DNA of 64,000 bases from Pirellulaceae bacterium (GCA_026004795.1 BPJV01000007.1:206022-270021), one strand, 5' to 3'; positions 10,551-20,136 are shown, numbered from the stretch's first letter. Made by a program: numbers and translations. Notes: a model not told the origin generated them from the sequence alone.

Positions 10551-11166
10551 GGTACCACCGTAACCTTGGCCACCTGTCCACGCCGACCATCAGGGAAGCG
10601 ACCGCAAGGACGTCGCTTCTCTTGCTAGCTGCTCTCCATGTTTCCGCCGATGATATCGTATCCGATCGGCCTGTCATCGCCCACCGACCGCGGGCGACGG
10701 TAACCGTCGCCGGTCGTGGGGAACTGGAGCGTAGTGTCCCTCGCCCCTGAATGCTTCGCTCTTGCCTTCGCCCCCTGGTGGTCAGTAAACAAGTTCACCA
10801 GCGGCTGCCACAGCCACGGGTGAAAGGAGCGACGAAGTGCGGACGTCCTACCTGCACGCTGCTGTGAAGTATGAGCAACGAAGTTCCACGATCTCAAGAT
10901 CAGTTTCTTGAGAAAAACTCCGCGAAAATAGAACCATCGGCTCGGCGGTCGAGCGGGGCCGAGGCGCACTATAGCAGCAAAGCAACGCGATGGAGAGCAT
11001 GGGCGAAAGGGCGTTCGCCGCCGCTGCTTTCGAGCATCCTCCCGGCCCCCCGTTGCCTTCCTGCGGTGGCCGTCGCGGCCTTGGTGTGGGTATTCCAGCC
11101 CCAGGCGCTGCGGCGAGCATCATTTCCCTATTCACTTGATGGGTACCGCTAGCGCACAATTCGTCC
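10551..11166. other. Divergent intergenic region between dnaG and parA (616 nt)
   Basis: No convincing gene. It must hold the promoters of both divergent operons. A perfect inverted repeat with 9-bp arms and a 1-nt centre lies at 10693-10711. I see no Bacillus-type parS (TGTTNCACGTGAAACA) and no recognisable RNA gene. Confidence 0.6.
10693..10711. promoter_or_regulatory. Near-perfect palindrome upstream of parAB
   Basis: GGCGACGGT-A-ACCGTCGCC, 9-bp arms with a single central base; the flanks (CGACC ... GGTCG) extend pairing after a short bulge. Its symmetry suits a dimeric DNA-binding protein (operator, or a divergent ParB site), but a transcriptional hairpin is equally possible. No functional evidence. 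Confidence 0.3.
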
Positions 11167-11922
11167 ATGGCGAGAATCGTGTGCATTGCGAATCAGAAGG
11201 GTGGTGTCGGCAAGACGACCACAGCGATCAACCTGGCGGTGGGACTGGCGCGGGCCGGAGAGCGTACGCTGTTGATCGACCTCGATCCACAATGCAATGC
11301 CACGACGGGCATAGGACTGGCTCCTGCAGCCACGCATCCGCTGTTGCTGCAGGATCAGCTTCATGAGCATGTCTTGCCGACGCGATGGAAGAACCTCAGC
11401 ATGCTGCCCGGCAGCCGTAGTTTCGTCGATGTCGATCGGATCGAGAAACGCCGGGGCGAAGAAGGACGCAACTCAACCATCCTGCGACAGAACCTCGAAC
11501 AAGGGATGGCTTCCTACGACTACGTGCTGATTGATTGCCCCCCGTCGTTGGGCCAATTGACCCGCGCCGCGTTGGCCGCCAGCACGGAAGTGCTGATGCC
11601 CATCCAATGCGAGTACTACGCCATGGAGGGGTTGACGCAGATGATTCACGCCATTCGTGAAGCCATGCAGCGTGGAGGTGGAAGATTGACCTTTGGCGGA
11701 ATCCTACTGACGATGTATGATCCTCATCTGGAACTGACCCGCGAAGTGGATCACGAAGTGCGTGAGTTTTTCGGCGACATCGTGTTCGACACCGTGATTC
11801 CCCGCGACGTCACCGTATCGGAAGCACCCAGCCACGGCTTGAGCGTCATGGATTACGCGCCGCGGTCCCGGGGTAGTCGCGCGTACATCGAACTGTGCAT
11901 GGAGGTACTGGAACGTGTCTAA
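11167..11922 (+). CDS. parA: Chromosome-partitioning ATPase ParA
   Basis: 251 aa. Deviant Walker A motif KGGVGKTT at residues 11-18, A' motif LIDLDPQCNATTG, and Walker B-like VLIDCPPSLG identify a ParA/Soj ATPase. It binds DNA nonspecifically in the ATP form and works with ParB in chromosome segregation. The short N-terminus (no HTH) fits the chromosomal type. The 3' end overlaps parB by 8 nt, indicating translational coupling. Confidence 0.96.
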   Translation: MARIVCIANQKGGVGKTTTAINLAVGLARAGERTLLIDLDPQCNATTGIGLAPAATHPLLLQDQLHEHVLPTRWKNLSMLPGSRSFVDVDRIEKRRGEEGRNSTILRQNLEQGMASYDYVLIDCPPSLGQLTRAALAASTEVLMPIQCEYYAMEGLTQMIHAIREAMQRGGGRLTFGGILLTMYDPHLELTREVDHEVREFFGDIVFDTVIPRDVTVSEAPSHGLSVMDYAPRSRGSRAYIELCMEVLERV

Positions 11923-12949
11923 AGATCGGCGTTTGGGCAAAGGATTGGCAGCGTTGTTGGGCACGCCTCTGGAAGAGGAGCTGGCCGTGGAGGGGGCCGG
12001 CACGGTGACCACCCCCTCAAGCAACGGGGGCGGGAACGCGCCGAAAACGGCCGTCCACACTGCCGCCGGTGGTGCCAAAAAACAAGTGACCGGCTCAGTC
12101 CCCTTGGATGAACTGCCCCGGTCGTCGGGACCGCTGGAGTTGAGCGTCTACGAGATCGATAACAACCCGTTTCAGCCACGGCGGAAATTCAATGAACATG
12201 AGATTGCGTCGTTGGCCGAAAGCATTCGCGAACACGACCAACTGCAACCTATCCTGGTGCGCAAGGTAGGCGAGCGTTATCAGTTGATCAGCGGCGAGCG
12301 GCGGTTGCGGGCGGCGATCCATGCGGGTCTGGAAACGATCCGCGCTGAGGTGCGCGAAGCCGATGACCGCCTGGTAGCCGAGTTGGCGATCGTGGAAAAC
12401 CTCCAGCGGAAGGATCTCGATGCGATCGAAAAGGCGCTTTCTTTCCGTCGCTACCTGGATCAACATGGGTGCACGCAAGAAGACCTGGCCAGGCGATTGA
12501 AGATCGATCGCAGCACGATTGCCAACCTGATGCGCTTGCTGGAGTTGCCCGAGGAGGTCCAGCAGTGGATTCAGCAGGAGAAGCTCACCGCTGGCCATGC
12601 CCGCGCGCTGCTTCCCCTGGGCGATGAAGATCTGCAAATCCAATTCGCCCGGCAACTCATGGAAGAAGGGTGGAGCGTGCGCGAGACGGAGCGGCGGGTG
12701 GGAGAGCTGTTGCAGGCCGAGGAAGGGGGGGGCTCGGGGCGAGCGACCAGCACGCGCGGCCGTCCCAATCCGCAACTGGCGGCCATCGAGCAGCAATTGC
12801 GGCTCGCTCTCGGCACCAAAACGGAGGTCAAGCAAACAGCGCGCGGCAGAGGCAAGATCACCATCTCGTTCGCCAACGCCGAAGAATTCGAGCGCATTTG
12901 CCACTTGATCTGTCCCGACTTGGCGAAGCATTTCCACAAGGCCGCCTAG
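11915..12949 (+). CDS. parB: Chromosome-partitioning protein ParB
   Basis: 344 aa starting at GTG 11915. N-terminal RLGKGLAALLG is the typical ParA-interaction peptide. The ParB/Srx domain contains NPFQPRRKF and LISGERRLRAA (the CTPase arginine patch region), followed by IVENLQRKDLDAIEKA and the HTH (EDLARRLKIDRSTIANLMRL). The C-terminal dimerisation part is GKITISFANAEEFERI. It binds parS and spreads as a CTP-dependent clamp. Overlaps parA; convergent with the small membrane-protein gene after it. A small hairpin CCGCCT/AGGCGG spans the stop region (12941-12961). Confidence 0.95.
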   Translation: MSKDRRLGKGLAALLGTPLEEELAVEGAGTVTTPSSNGGGNAPKTAVHTAAGGAKKQVTGSVPLDELPRSSGPLELSVYEIDNNPFQPRRKFNEHEIASLAESIREHDQLQPILVRKVGERYQLISGERRLRAAIHAGLETIRAEVREADDRLVAELAIVENLQRKDLDAIEKALSFRRYLDQHGCTQEDLARRLKIDRSTIANLMRLLELPEEVQQWIQQEKLTAGHARALLPLGDEDLQIQFARQLMEEGWSVRETERRVGELLQAEEGGGSGRATSTRGRPNPQLAAIEQQLRLALGTKTEVKQTARGRGKITISFANAEEFERICHLICPDLAKHFHKAA

Positions 12950-12965
12950 CCCCCAGGCGGTGGGA

Positions 12966-13340
12966 TCACTCCATGCGATAGGACTCGTCCTCAGCCGCGG
13001 TTCGCTGGACGCGATAAGCTTCCCACCATTGCAAGCCGGTGTGCAGCAGGTGGACGAGCAGCGCCAGGGTTAGCGGCGCGGCATAGCAGAACAGAGCAAA
13101 GAGCAGCTGCGCGCGGCGAGCGTCTCCCGTTCTCACCGCGGGGGCCGGTCGCCCCATCCAGGCGTAGAGATCTTCCATGATCGCCGGGACGCGCAGCGCG
13201 TTGTATACCAAGATGCTCACCCCCGCTACGGTCACCATCAACATCATCAGCAGGATGGTGCGAAAACCAAAGCGCCGCGATGATGGCTGGCGAAAAGGCG
13301 AGCGCCCCATCGAGGGCTGAGCACTAGACAATTCCGGCAC
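12966..13340 (-). CDS. Small membrane protein of unknown function (two TM segments)
   Basis: 124 aa. Start assigned to GTG 13340 because a strong AGGGAGGAG lies about 7 nt upstream; the reading frame stays open further up but has no ribosome site. Two hydrophobic helices are visible (TILLMMLMVTVAGVSILVY, and LLFALFCYAAPLTLALLVHL), with a basic N-terminal tail and an acidic C-terminus. I recognise no family. Located convergently after parB. Confidence 0.7.
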   Translation of the reverse strand: MPELSSAQPSMGRSPFRQPSSRRFGFRTILLMMLMVTVAGVSILVYNALRVPAIMEDLYAWMGRPAPAVRTGDARRAQLLFALFCYAAPLTLALLVHLLHTGLQWWEAYRVQRTAAEDESYRME

Positions 13341-13619
13341 TTCTTCTCTCCTCCCTATCCGCCCGCCGAATCGGCGAGATAACCTCTGGACCGACACTTT
13401 GATTCTGTGAAACCAGGAAGAATGGGTGGTTCGTGCCGTCTGCGGTCGATCGCGTGGAGCAATCCTGACGATTTTCCCGATTGAATCTGACGTAGGGGAC
13501 CGATCCCCACAGTGTCGCTCGTCGCACTGCCTCCCGCACGCGCTGCCGAGCGAGCACACGGACCCTGATACCGGCGACTGCGCGAGCAGTCAGGTCGAAT
13601 GCGTAAAGGATTATCGCTG

Positions 13620-13919
13620 ATGAAACGCGCACTATTTGGCTTATCCTTGGCATTGGTGATGCTGAGCAGCACCGGATGCGAGTTGCTCCACCGACGCCAT
13701 TGTAACCCCTGCCGGGGGAACCTGGGATGCCGCCCTTGCCCGATGGGATGGCAACGCGGTGGCACGGACTACCAGAGCTGTTTAGGCAGATACGGGCACC
13801 ACGCCGGTGGAACGGCTCAGGTGGCAGGCCCGGGAGCCGCTCAGGTTGCGTATCCTTATTACACAACCCGCGGACCTCGCGATTTCTTTGTCGATGACCC
13901 ACCGACGATTGGCCGCTAG
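13620..13919 (+). CDS. Small Cys-rich lipoprotein
   Basis: 99 aa from ATG 13620, preceded by AAAGGA. Signal peptide with lipobox LSSTGC at residues 15-20, then a Cys-rich segment (CELLHRRHCNPCRGNLGCRP) and a Gly/Ala-rich tail. The cysteines could bind metal or form disulfides. No family recognised; similar short Cys-rich lipoproteins are common in planctomycetes (general knowledge, not tested here). Confidence 0.7.
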   Translation: MKRALFGLSLALVMLSSTGCELLHRRHCNPCRGNLGCRPCPMGWQRGGTDYQSCLGRYGHHAGGTAQVAGPGAAQVAYPYYTTRGPRDFFVDDPPTIGR

Positions 13920-14166
13920 GGGCGCAGTTCCCGCACCGTAGCCGTCGGCTAGCGGTACTGGTCCAGGCAGCACGTTGAATTTCCCCCGGGGAAACGCCAT
14001 GCCACCTCGCTGCGGTACTCGCCCGGTGCCGATCCGAGTTGTCGATCGACGACGGAAGGAGCGGACACAGGGCGAGTGCAGTGCGTTTCGCTGCCGACCT
14101 ATTACGGGCTGGCGGGGCGCCGCCGTCCCTGACGGACGCTCTGCGGGGAAGGAACCGGCAATCGCC

Positions 14167-16107
14167 TCACGTTCTACCGAACATCTTGTCCAGTTGTTGG
14201 CGACTGAAGTGCAGCGCCGTGGGGCGTCCATGCGGACAATGATGCGCATCCTGATAGTGGTTGCGCTGTTCCAACAGGGCGGTAATCTCCGCGGCAGACA
14301 ACTTGTCTCCCGCCTTGATCGCCGCTTTGCACGCCAGCAGGTGAAGCACATCATCAAAAAGGTCCCGAGCGCTCGGCGCCTTGCCACCTTTCATCAGTGG
14401 CTCGAGCACTGCATGCAAAACGTCTGCCGGGCGCATGTTGGCCAACATGGCGGGATAACTGGTGACTAGGACCGTGTCGCCGCCGAACGGTTCGACGCCG
14501 ATCCCCACCCGCTGCAGCATCTCTTGATGCTCCAATGCCGCTGCTGCCTCCGCTGGCGTCAGTTCGACCGGTTCTGGAACCAACAGCGGTTGAGTCTCCA
14601 GCGGACGCGATGCGGTCTTGTGACGCAACTGCTCGTATAAGATCCGCTCGTGCAAGGCATGTTGGTCGATCACCACCATTCCCTGGTCGTCCTGGGTGAC
14701 CAGATAGCGATTGTGGATTTGGAAACCTAGGGGGCTGACCGACGACGGATGCCCTGTTTCTGGGGGCGAGGAGGTGGGAGAGTCCAATGGGGCTGGCGAC
14801 TGGTCGGCCGAATCGCTACCCGGCTCCGCTGACTCCTCATCGCTGGCAGGGGACGTCCCACCCGGTTCACCGGCCAAAGCCGTCGCTCGCCCGCCCATGC
14901 GGCCAGTGGGGAACGGTTGGAACGGGGGGATCGAATCGGGTAGCGGGAGCGACCGCTGCGCGCCGATCGTAGCCATGCTTTCGGCATAGGCATCCCAATG
15001 GCGGTCTTCCGAGCGCGCGGCGCCCGACAAGGCCGGCACCTCGGACCAAGTCGCCGGACTTTCCCACGCCGTGCCTTGAGAGCCGTGCGACGCATCGATG
15101 CGGGCCTTGGCTGTCAGGTCGGTGGTCAAGAAGCGATGCCGGACCGTTTTCAACAACTGGCTGTACAAGCGACCGCCATCTTGAAAACGGACTTCCATTT
15201 TGGTCGGATGGACGTTGACATCGACCAACGACGGAGGCATCTCGAGACGCAAAAAGCAAATGGGAAATCGTCCGACCATCAACAGGCCGCGGTAGCTTTC
15301 CGCCAGCGCGTGTTGCAACGATCGATCCCGAATGTGTCGGCCATTGAGAAACAGATACTGCATGCGGTTGTTGCCTCGACTGACCGCAGGATCGGCCACG
15401 TATCCGCTCAATCGAACTTGATCCTGTTGGTCTTCTACCCAGATCAATGCGTCGCAGATCTCGGGACCGAAGAAAGCGGCAATCCGCTCTCGCCAGTTAT
15501 CCACGCTGGGAAGGTCGTGAAGGATGCGATGACCATGGGTCAGTTTCATCGCTACCTGCGGGTAGGCCAGCGCGATGCGGGTGAACGCTTCGGTGATGTG
15601 GCTGGTTTCCGTCTGCGGGGTTTTCAAGAACTTGCGCCGAACGGGCGTGTTGAAAAAGAGTTGCCGGACTTCGATCGTCGTTCCCACCGGGTGCCCCACT
15701 GGATGGACGGCCGACGCTTTACCACCGCGCACCTCGATCTGGTAACCGGACTCGCAGTGGACCACCCGTGAGCGCAGCGTCAGATGGCTGACCTCGGCAA
15801 TCGACGCCAAGGCTTCACCGCGAAAACCCAGGGTGCGAATCGAGAACAGGTCGTCGACGTCGGCCAGCTTGCTGGTCGCATGGCTGGCCACGGCCAGCGG
15901 TATGTCCTCCTGGCTGATGCCGCACCCGTCGTCGCTGATGCGAATCAACTCCGTCCCTCCCCCTTCGAGGGCGATCTCGATGTGGCGGGCGCCCGCATCG
16001 ATACTGTTCTCCAACAGCTCCTTGACCACGCTTGCCGGCCTCTCGATGACCTCTCCTGCAGCGATCTTATTGACCAGAGCAGGCGGCAATTGGTTGATTT
16101 TTCCCAT
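14167..16107 (-). CDS. mutL: DNA mismatch repair protein MutL
   Basis: 646 aa from ATG 16107 (AGGAAGG upstream), giving the canonical N-terminus MGKINQLPPALVNKIAAGEV. GHKL ATPase motifs: KELLENSIDAGA, DDGCGI, ATSKL and TLGFRGEAL. The C-terminal dimerisation domain has DQHALHERILYE, matching the DQHA(X)2E(X)4E endonuclease motif, plus CPHGRPT at the end, so this is the nicking-type MutL of bacteria lacking MutH. A Ser/Pro-rich linker of about 130 residues separates the halves. No mutS is adjacent. Confidence 0.97.
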   Translation of the reverse strand: MGKINQLPPALVNKIAAGEVIERPASVVKELLENSIDAGARHIEIALEGGGTELIRISDDGCGISQEDIPLAVASHATSKLADVDDLFSIRTLGFRGEALASIAEVSHLTLRSRVVHCESGYQIEVRGGKASAVHPVGHPVGTTIEVRQLFFNTPVRRKFLKTPQTETSHITEAFTRIALAYPQVAMKLTHGHRILHDLPSVDNWRERIAAFFGPEICDALIWVEDQQDQVRLSGYVADPAVSRGNNRMQYLFLNGRHIRDRSLQHALAESYRGLLMVGRFPICFLRLEMPPSLVDVNVHPTKMEVRFQDGGRLYSQLLKTVRHRFLTTDLTAKARIDASHGSQGTAWESPATWSEVPALSGAARSEDRHWDAYAESMATIGAQRSLPLPDSIPPFQPFPTGRMGGRATALAGEPGGTSPASDEESAEPGSDSADQSPAPLDSPTSSPPETGHPSSVSPLGFQIHNRYLVTQDDQGMVVIDQHALHERILYEQLRHKTASRPLETQPLLVPEPVELTPAEAAAALEHQEMLQRVGIGVEPFGGDTVLVTSYPAMLANMRPADVLHAVLEPLMKGGKAPSARDLFDDVLHLLACKAAIKAGDKLSAAEITALLEQRNHYQDAHHCPHGRPTALHFSRQQLDKMFGRT

Positions 16108-16408
16108 GGCGAATACCTTCCTGGCGGGTAGCGAGGGGGCGCTGGCGCAAGGGACGACGGCACTCAGGAGTTGTCCCCATTCTTTCAGTGTACCCACCCT
16201 CTCGAACTTCAACCATGGCGGCCTCCCAACAGACGCCCACCCCGAGCGGGTGGGATGCGAGCGGCGAGCTGTTCAAGGAACTCGTGTGTTGGGGCACCGG
16301 GGCCAGTTTCCCACCGGCGACCGATGCCGCCACAGATTATCCGTTGTCCCGGGGGCGCAGAACATGACCACGCGGATAACGTTGGCATGCAGCGAAAAAG
16401 CCCCAGCA
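16108..16408. other. Intergenic region upstream of mutL (301 nt)
   Basis: Between mutL and the glycosyltransferase gene, both on the minus strand. I see no credible gene or RNA; it presumably carries the mutL promoter. Confidence 0.4.
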
Positions 16409-17794
16409 TCAGGCGGCCTGCGGAACAGTTTGCCTGCAGTTCTTATCACGATAGGCCTGCAAGGCGCTTTCGAAGAACTGGCGGCAACTTTCGGACCAGT
16501 CGATGGGGCAAGCTGCCGGCGGCGGTACCGGTGGTGCGGACGCTCGACCAGAGCCCGCTTCCAGTCGGCGCAGTTGGTCGGCCAAATCGGCTGGGTCGGC
16601 AAGGTTGAAGTACGCACAGGCGTCTCCCCCCACCTCGCGGTGGATCGTGATGTCGCTGGCCAGCATCGGTTTGCCATGCCACAACGCCTCAACGATCGGC
16701 AACCCAAACCCTTCGACGATGGAGGCAAAGATCACCGCTCGGCAGTGACGGTAACAATACTGAACCTCCGCATCGCTGAGATCGTTGAGCAAGAACAGCT
16801 GTTCATTGTATCGTGCGTGTTGCCGAATCCGTTGGACCAGGTCATGGCAACTGGCACCAATCCGGCCTACCAAAACCAAGCGCGCGTGAGGATGGGTTCG
16901 CCACAACTGTTCAAAGGCATCCAGGACATACGCATGGTTTTTGCGCGGATCCAACGTGGCTACTTTCAGGTACGCCGCAGGGGACGCCTGCATGATGCTT
17001 TGGATGTGCGGACGGACGATTCCGTCGTGCAGCTTCAGCTCCGCGCCAAGCTGAAAATGGGAAATCGTCGGTAGCGTCTTTAGGTCCGCCATGGCCTGTT
17101 TCGCAAATTCACGCAACTGGTCGCACACGGTGCGGGAAATGCAGATCAGATGGTCGGTATGAGCCAACGCGCCGAGCACGTATTGGCGAAAAGCGGCACT
17201 TGCCCTGTCGCCAACGAATTGAGGATGCGTCAATGGAATAAGGTCATACACCAGTCCCACCACGGTGGCCCCGTTGGCTCGAGCCCGCTGCGCCGCCTGC
17301 CACACACTGCCACGCAGCCGTCGAATCCAATAGGCGTCGGGGAGTATCAACAAATCGGCTGGTCCTAATGAGACCTGGCGGCAACGCTTGGCAATCCACC
17401 GAAAATCGGCCGCCTGCCTTCCATTGTGCCAAGCGCGGAAAATCCCCATTCTCCCCGGCTCCGGGTGCAACCACTTGCGCAGCGTGGGGACAGGTACGGT
17501 GCGGCACAAAGCGCCCACGACCGCTCGGTACGCAGGTGGCAGGTGCGACACGATATCGCCTTGCAGCACAGCAGTACGCTGCAGCCGCCCGAGCGCCTGC
17601 TGATCGACGACATGGAAACTTCCCCGATGGCACAGCACCGTTTGTGGGACAGGCCAATTTCCTCGGCTTCCCAACGCGTGGCTTTCGTGAAGCAAGTTAC
17701 GAACGACGCGCTCCACCCCGGAGCTCTTGCCGGAGGCCAAGGTGAAGCTAGCGTCCAGATAGATGCGTTGTGGAAGCCATCGGGACGTCTCCAT
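16409..17794 (-). CDS. Glycosyltransferase family 4 (group 1)
   Basis: 461 aa from ATG 17794 (AAGGAA about 8 nt upstream); the frame extends 34 codons further but those residues are not family-like. The C-terminal GT-B nucleotide-sugar domain has the expected motifs: LKVATLDPRKNHAYVLDAF, LVLVGRIG, and the EX7E signature in SIVEGFGLPIVEALWHGKP. The N-terminal acceptor domain includes GLVYDLIPLTHPQF. It probably transfers a sugar during surface polysaccharide synthesis, with a retaining mechanism. It stands alone between mutL and the sigma factor. Donor and acceptor are unknown. Confidence 0.85.
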   Translation of the reverse strand: METSRWLPQRIYLDASFTLASGKSSGVERVVRNLLHESHALGSRGNWPVPQTVLCHRGSFHVVDQQALGRLQRTAVLQGDIVSHLPPAYRAVVGALCRTVPVPTLRKWLHPEPGRMGIFRAWHNGRQAADFRWIAKRCRQVSLGPADLLILPDAYWIRRLRGSVWQAAQRARANGATVVGLVYDLIPLTHPQFVGDRASAAFRQYVLGALAHTDHLICISRTVCDQLREFAKQAMADLKTLPTISHFQLGAELKLHDGIVRPHIQSIMQASPAAYLKVATLDPRKNHAYVLDAFEQLWRTHPHARLVLVGRIGASCHDLVQRIRQHARYNEQLFLLNDLSDAEVQYCYRHCRAVIFASIVEGFGLPIVEALWHGKPMLASDITIHREVGGDACAYFNLADPADLADQLRRLEAGSGRASAPPVPPPAACPIDWSESCRQFFESALQAYRDKNCRQTVPQAA

Positions 17795-18247
17795 GACAAG
17801 TTCCTTGCTTATGAGCCAAGCAATTCCGCGCGCGATTCCTTTCGATTCCCTCGTCGGCCAATGGTAGCCAATCGCCTCCATCGACAGCAACCCCACGCCC
17901 CTCTAAACGCGGACTTTCCTCCTGCCTGAGGCCCCCCATTGTTCCCAACTCTGTCGCCGTTTCCGGTCCGAACCGCCCATCGATGCGTCCCTCTGCCAGT
18001 TCAGCGGAATCCACCCGTCCCTGCTTCCCATCCGAGAACCGGTTTCGCTCACCTCGCCGTGCGTTCGCTAACAAACAATATGCCACCTACGGGGGTATTG
18101 ACAGCACCGCAGGTGCTGCTACCCTCAGTGCGGCGACTTCTCGCGAAAGCCGCCATGCAGTCGTAAGGAAAGTTGGCTACCTGGCTGGACATCACACCCC
18201 AATCCATAGCCTCAGAGTTCACAGGCGGAGTAAACGGAGCAACAGAG
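17795..18247. other. Intergenic region before ECF sigma gene (453 nt)
   Basis: Divergent region between the glycosyltransferase and the sigma factor. It contains a TTGACA hexamer near 18109 followed by the small inverted repeat AGCACC-GCA-GGTGCT, but no good -10 box at the right spacing. No gene supported. Confidence 0.35.
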
Positions 18248-18772
18248 ATGATCGCGACCACTGTCGGTGGCTTGGTGAATCGACATTACGAACAACTACG
18301 CGCCATTGCCGCGCGTCGATTGGCGCGGGAGCGACCCAATCATTCCTTACAGCCGACGGCTCTCGTCCACGAAACCTATTTGCGGATGGCGGACCATAAA
18401 ACCAGACTCGACAAGCCGGCTGACGAAAATCACTTCCTCGCGATGGCATCCCTCACCATGCAGTTCGTCTTGATCGACCACGCCAGGGCGAGGAAGGCGC
18501 AGCGCCGCGGCGGTGAGCGATCGCGAGTCGACGCCCAGCTGAACCGAATTGCTGACGCTGCCCCTGCTTCACGTGAATTGACGCTCGATATCCGGCATGC
18601 GCTGGAGGTTTATCTGAGAGAAGATCCGGTCAAAGCACAACTAGTCATCTACCGAGTGTTCCATGGCATGAGCGAGGCCGAAGCGGCAGAGCGGCTGAAC
18701 ATTTCCCGCGCTACGGCTGCTCGCTACTGGATGGTGGCAAAGCTGCGTTTGTGTGCCTTGCTTGACGGCTAA
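18248..18772 (+). CDS. ECF-type RNA polymerase sigma factor (TIGR02999-like)
   Basis: 174 aa from ATG 18248 (GGAG about 8 nt upstream). A TTG at 18173 would add 25 residues and cannot be excluded. Region 2 shows HYEQLRAIAARRLARERP and HSLQPTALVHETYLRM, the hallmark of the planctomycete-expanded TIGR02999 group; region 4 is MSEAEAAERLNISRATAARY. These sigma factors usually sit beside a serine/threonine kinase, and the next gene is indeed a remnant of one. With its presumed partner destroyed, its regulation is unclear. Confidence 0.88.
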   Translation: MIATTVGGLVNRHYEQLRAIAARRLARERPNHSLQPTALVHETYLRMADHKTRLDKPADENHFLAMASLTMQFVLIDHARARKAQRRGGERSRVDAQLNRIADAAPASRELTLDIRHALEVYLREDPVKAQLVIYRVFHGMSEAEAAERLNISRATAARYWMVAKLRLCALLDG

Positions 18773-18885
18773 CGGCCCGTGCAACCTCTACAGCGCTGTA
18801 ACTAGCTCCTCGCGCCCGATAGGACGCAATTCCACGGCGACTAGATCGATGAACGAAAGGCCTTTCTGCTCTTAGGGGCATTGCG

Positions 18886-19121
18886 ATGGAACAACTGCCT
18901 CCACTCACGCCGGAAGAGGAAAAGATATTGCTGGAAGCCTTATCGTGCGAGAGCGACGAGGAATTGCAGGAATACCTGAACGAGGCCTGTCGCGGAAACG
19001 AGCCACTGATCAAAACGATTCAAGAGTACCTCTCTCTGCGGCTGATGGCGGAGACCATTTTTGGGGCCGTCGAACATTCGCCATTTTCTCCGGGCGCCGC
19101 TAGCTCTGATGTAAAACAACC
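18886..19121 (+). pseudogene. Serine/threonine kinase N-terminal remnant (truncated)
   Basis: From ATG 18886 the protein begins EQLPPLTPEEEKILLEALSC and continues with LNEACRGNEPLIKTIQEYL. This matches the helical pre-domain seen before the catalytic domain in ECF-associated planctomycete Ser/Thr kinases (pattern: EAL...ee...yL..aC.gd..l...v..lL). No kinase motifs follow: the frame runs into unrelated residues and stops at 19155. It looks like the first 60-70 codons of a kinase whose body was deleted. The boundary at about 19121 is approximate. Confidence 0.6.
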
Positions 19122-19124
19122 TAG

Positions 19125-19433
19125 CGTACGGAACGGATGGGGGCGGCCCTGGTAAGATGCGCTTCGACTGGGGAAAGTGGGTTCATCACCCCTACCGGCA
19201 AGTTCGTAACCCGGCTGCCGGTGCAACAAGATGCCCACGCATTGGTTCGCGTGCCCTTGAATCGGCGCCAGACAATCTATGCGCTGATTGGAGATGCCCC
19301 TTTGTTGATCTTCTGCAGCATCGTCGTCGTCACCGCGAGCCTCAAGCTATCGCTGCTTTCCCTGCCGGTGACGCTAATGTCCGGTCGCTCCTCCGCATGC
19401 AGCGAGGCGAGGTTCAGGAGTCAGGAAGCGTAA
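19125..19433 (+). pseudogene. Apolipoprotein N-acyltransferase (Lnt) C-terminal remnant
   Basis: The frame is open from just after a stop at 19122. It encodes ALVRCASTGESGFITPTGKF, then RVPLNRRQTIYALIGDAP and a hydrophobic segment. This aligns by eye to the end of Lnt, where E. coli has a segment of the form LLRSTNNGV...G...TPYARTGNWP followed by a last membrane helix. Only about the last fifth of the enzyme is present and it lacks the nitrilase-fold catalytic Glu-Lys-Cys. It is a remnant left by a deletion, not a functional gene. Confidence 0.6.
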
Positions 19434-19479
19434 GGCAATCAGGCTGTCACTGCCCGGTGCACTGAGGAAAGTGTCGATC

Positions 19480-19878
19480 TTACTGATCCTCGGCGGATGA
19501 GGACTGCGGAGCCGCGGGTGATGGCTGCCGAGAGGTTTTGGCGGAGGTGGGAAGCTCCGTAGGATGGGGGGCACGGCCGGTGATGGCAATGAAACGTTCG
19601 CGGGGACGCAAGATTTCCGTGATGCGAATCCCGAACTTGTCGCCCACTTTCACTACATCGCCATGGGCAATCGGTTGATCGCCGACTTCAACCGTCATCG
19701 GTGCGGTACACGGTTTGTTGAACTGCAGCATGACCCCGGGCACGAGTTTCAAGATTTGGTCGATGCGCATTTTTTTTTCGGCCAGCGAGACGACCACCGG
19801 AACCTCCACCCGCAGCACACTCTGGCAATAGGGTTTCAGCAGGGGCTGCCGTGGCGGTGCATTCATCGGTGGACTCAA
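19480..19878 (-). CDS. fliN: Flagellar motor switch protein FliN-like (SpoA domain)
   Basis: 132 aa. The core (about residues 25-95) is a SpoA/FliMN C-terminal domain: VPVVVSLAEKKMRIDQILKL, PGVMLQFNKP and GDVVKVGDKFGIRITEI. FliN forms the C-ring of the flagellar switch; type III secretion SctQ is the alternative. The Pro/Ser-rich C-terminal tail of about 35 residues is unusual, as FliN typically ends soon after the domain. No other flagellar gene is nearby, which is common in planctomycetes with scattered flagellar genes (general knowledge). Start either 19878 or four codons in. Confidence 0.8.
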   Translation of the reverse strand: MSPPMNAPPRQPLLKPYCQSVLRVEVPVVVSLAEKKMRIDQILKLVPGVMLQFNKPCTAPMTVEVGDQPIAHGDVVKVGDKFGIRITEILRPRERFIAITGRAPHPTELPTSAKTSRQPSPAAPQSSSAEDQ

Positions 19879-20136
19879 GTAGGGTTACGAAACGAAGGCG
19901 ATCGTTGGCGGTTGAGCCCCGGCGAGAGAAGGGGACGATAGCGGTAGGGCGACCAGCAAACCAGCCCCCTCGAGCCACCTCCCCTCCAGCGCTGCCAACC
20001 ACGATTGGGGCTCGCTATCCCTGATATCGTCGTCAGAATATGGATATCTTGATATAGTTGAAGTAGTTGGTCCGTCGAGCCATGCAGCGCTACCGCGCGT
20101 CGGAATTGCTAGCACTCAAAGTTCAAAAGAGCAGCC

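Noticed and set aside
17748..18086. Small minus-strand frame upstream of the glycosyltransferase
   Set aside because: Overlaps the 5' end of that gene in another frame, without similarity or ribosome site.
18108..18140. TTGACA as promoter of the ECF sigma gene
   Set aside because: No -10-like hexamer at 16-18 nt.
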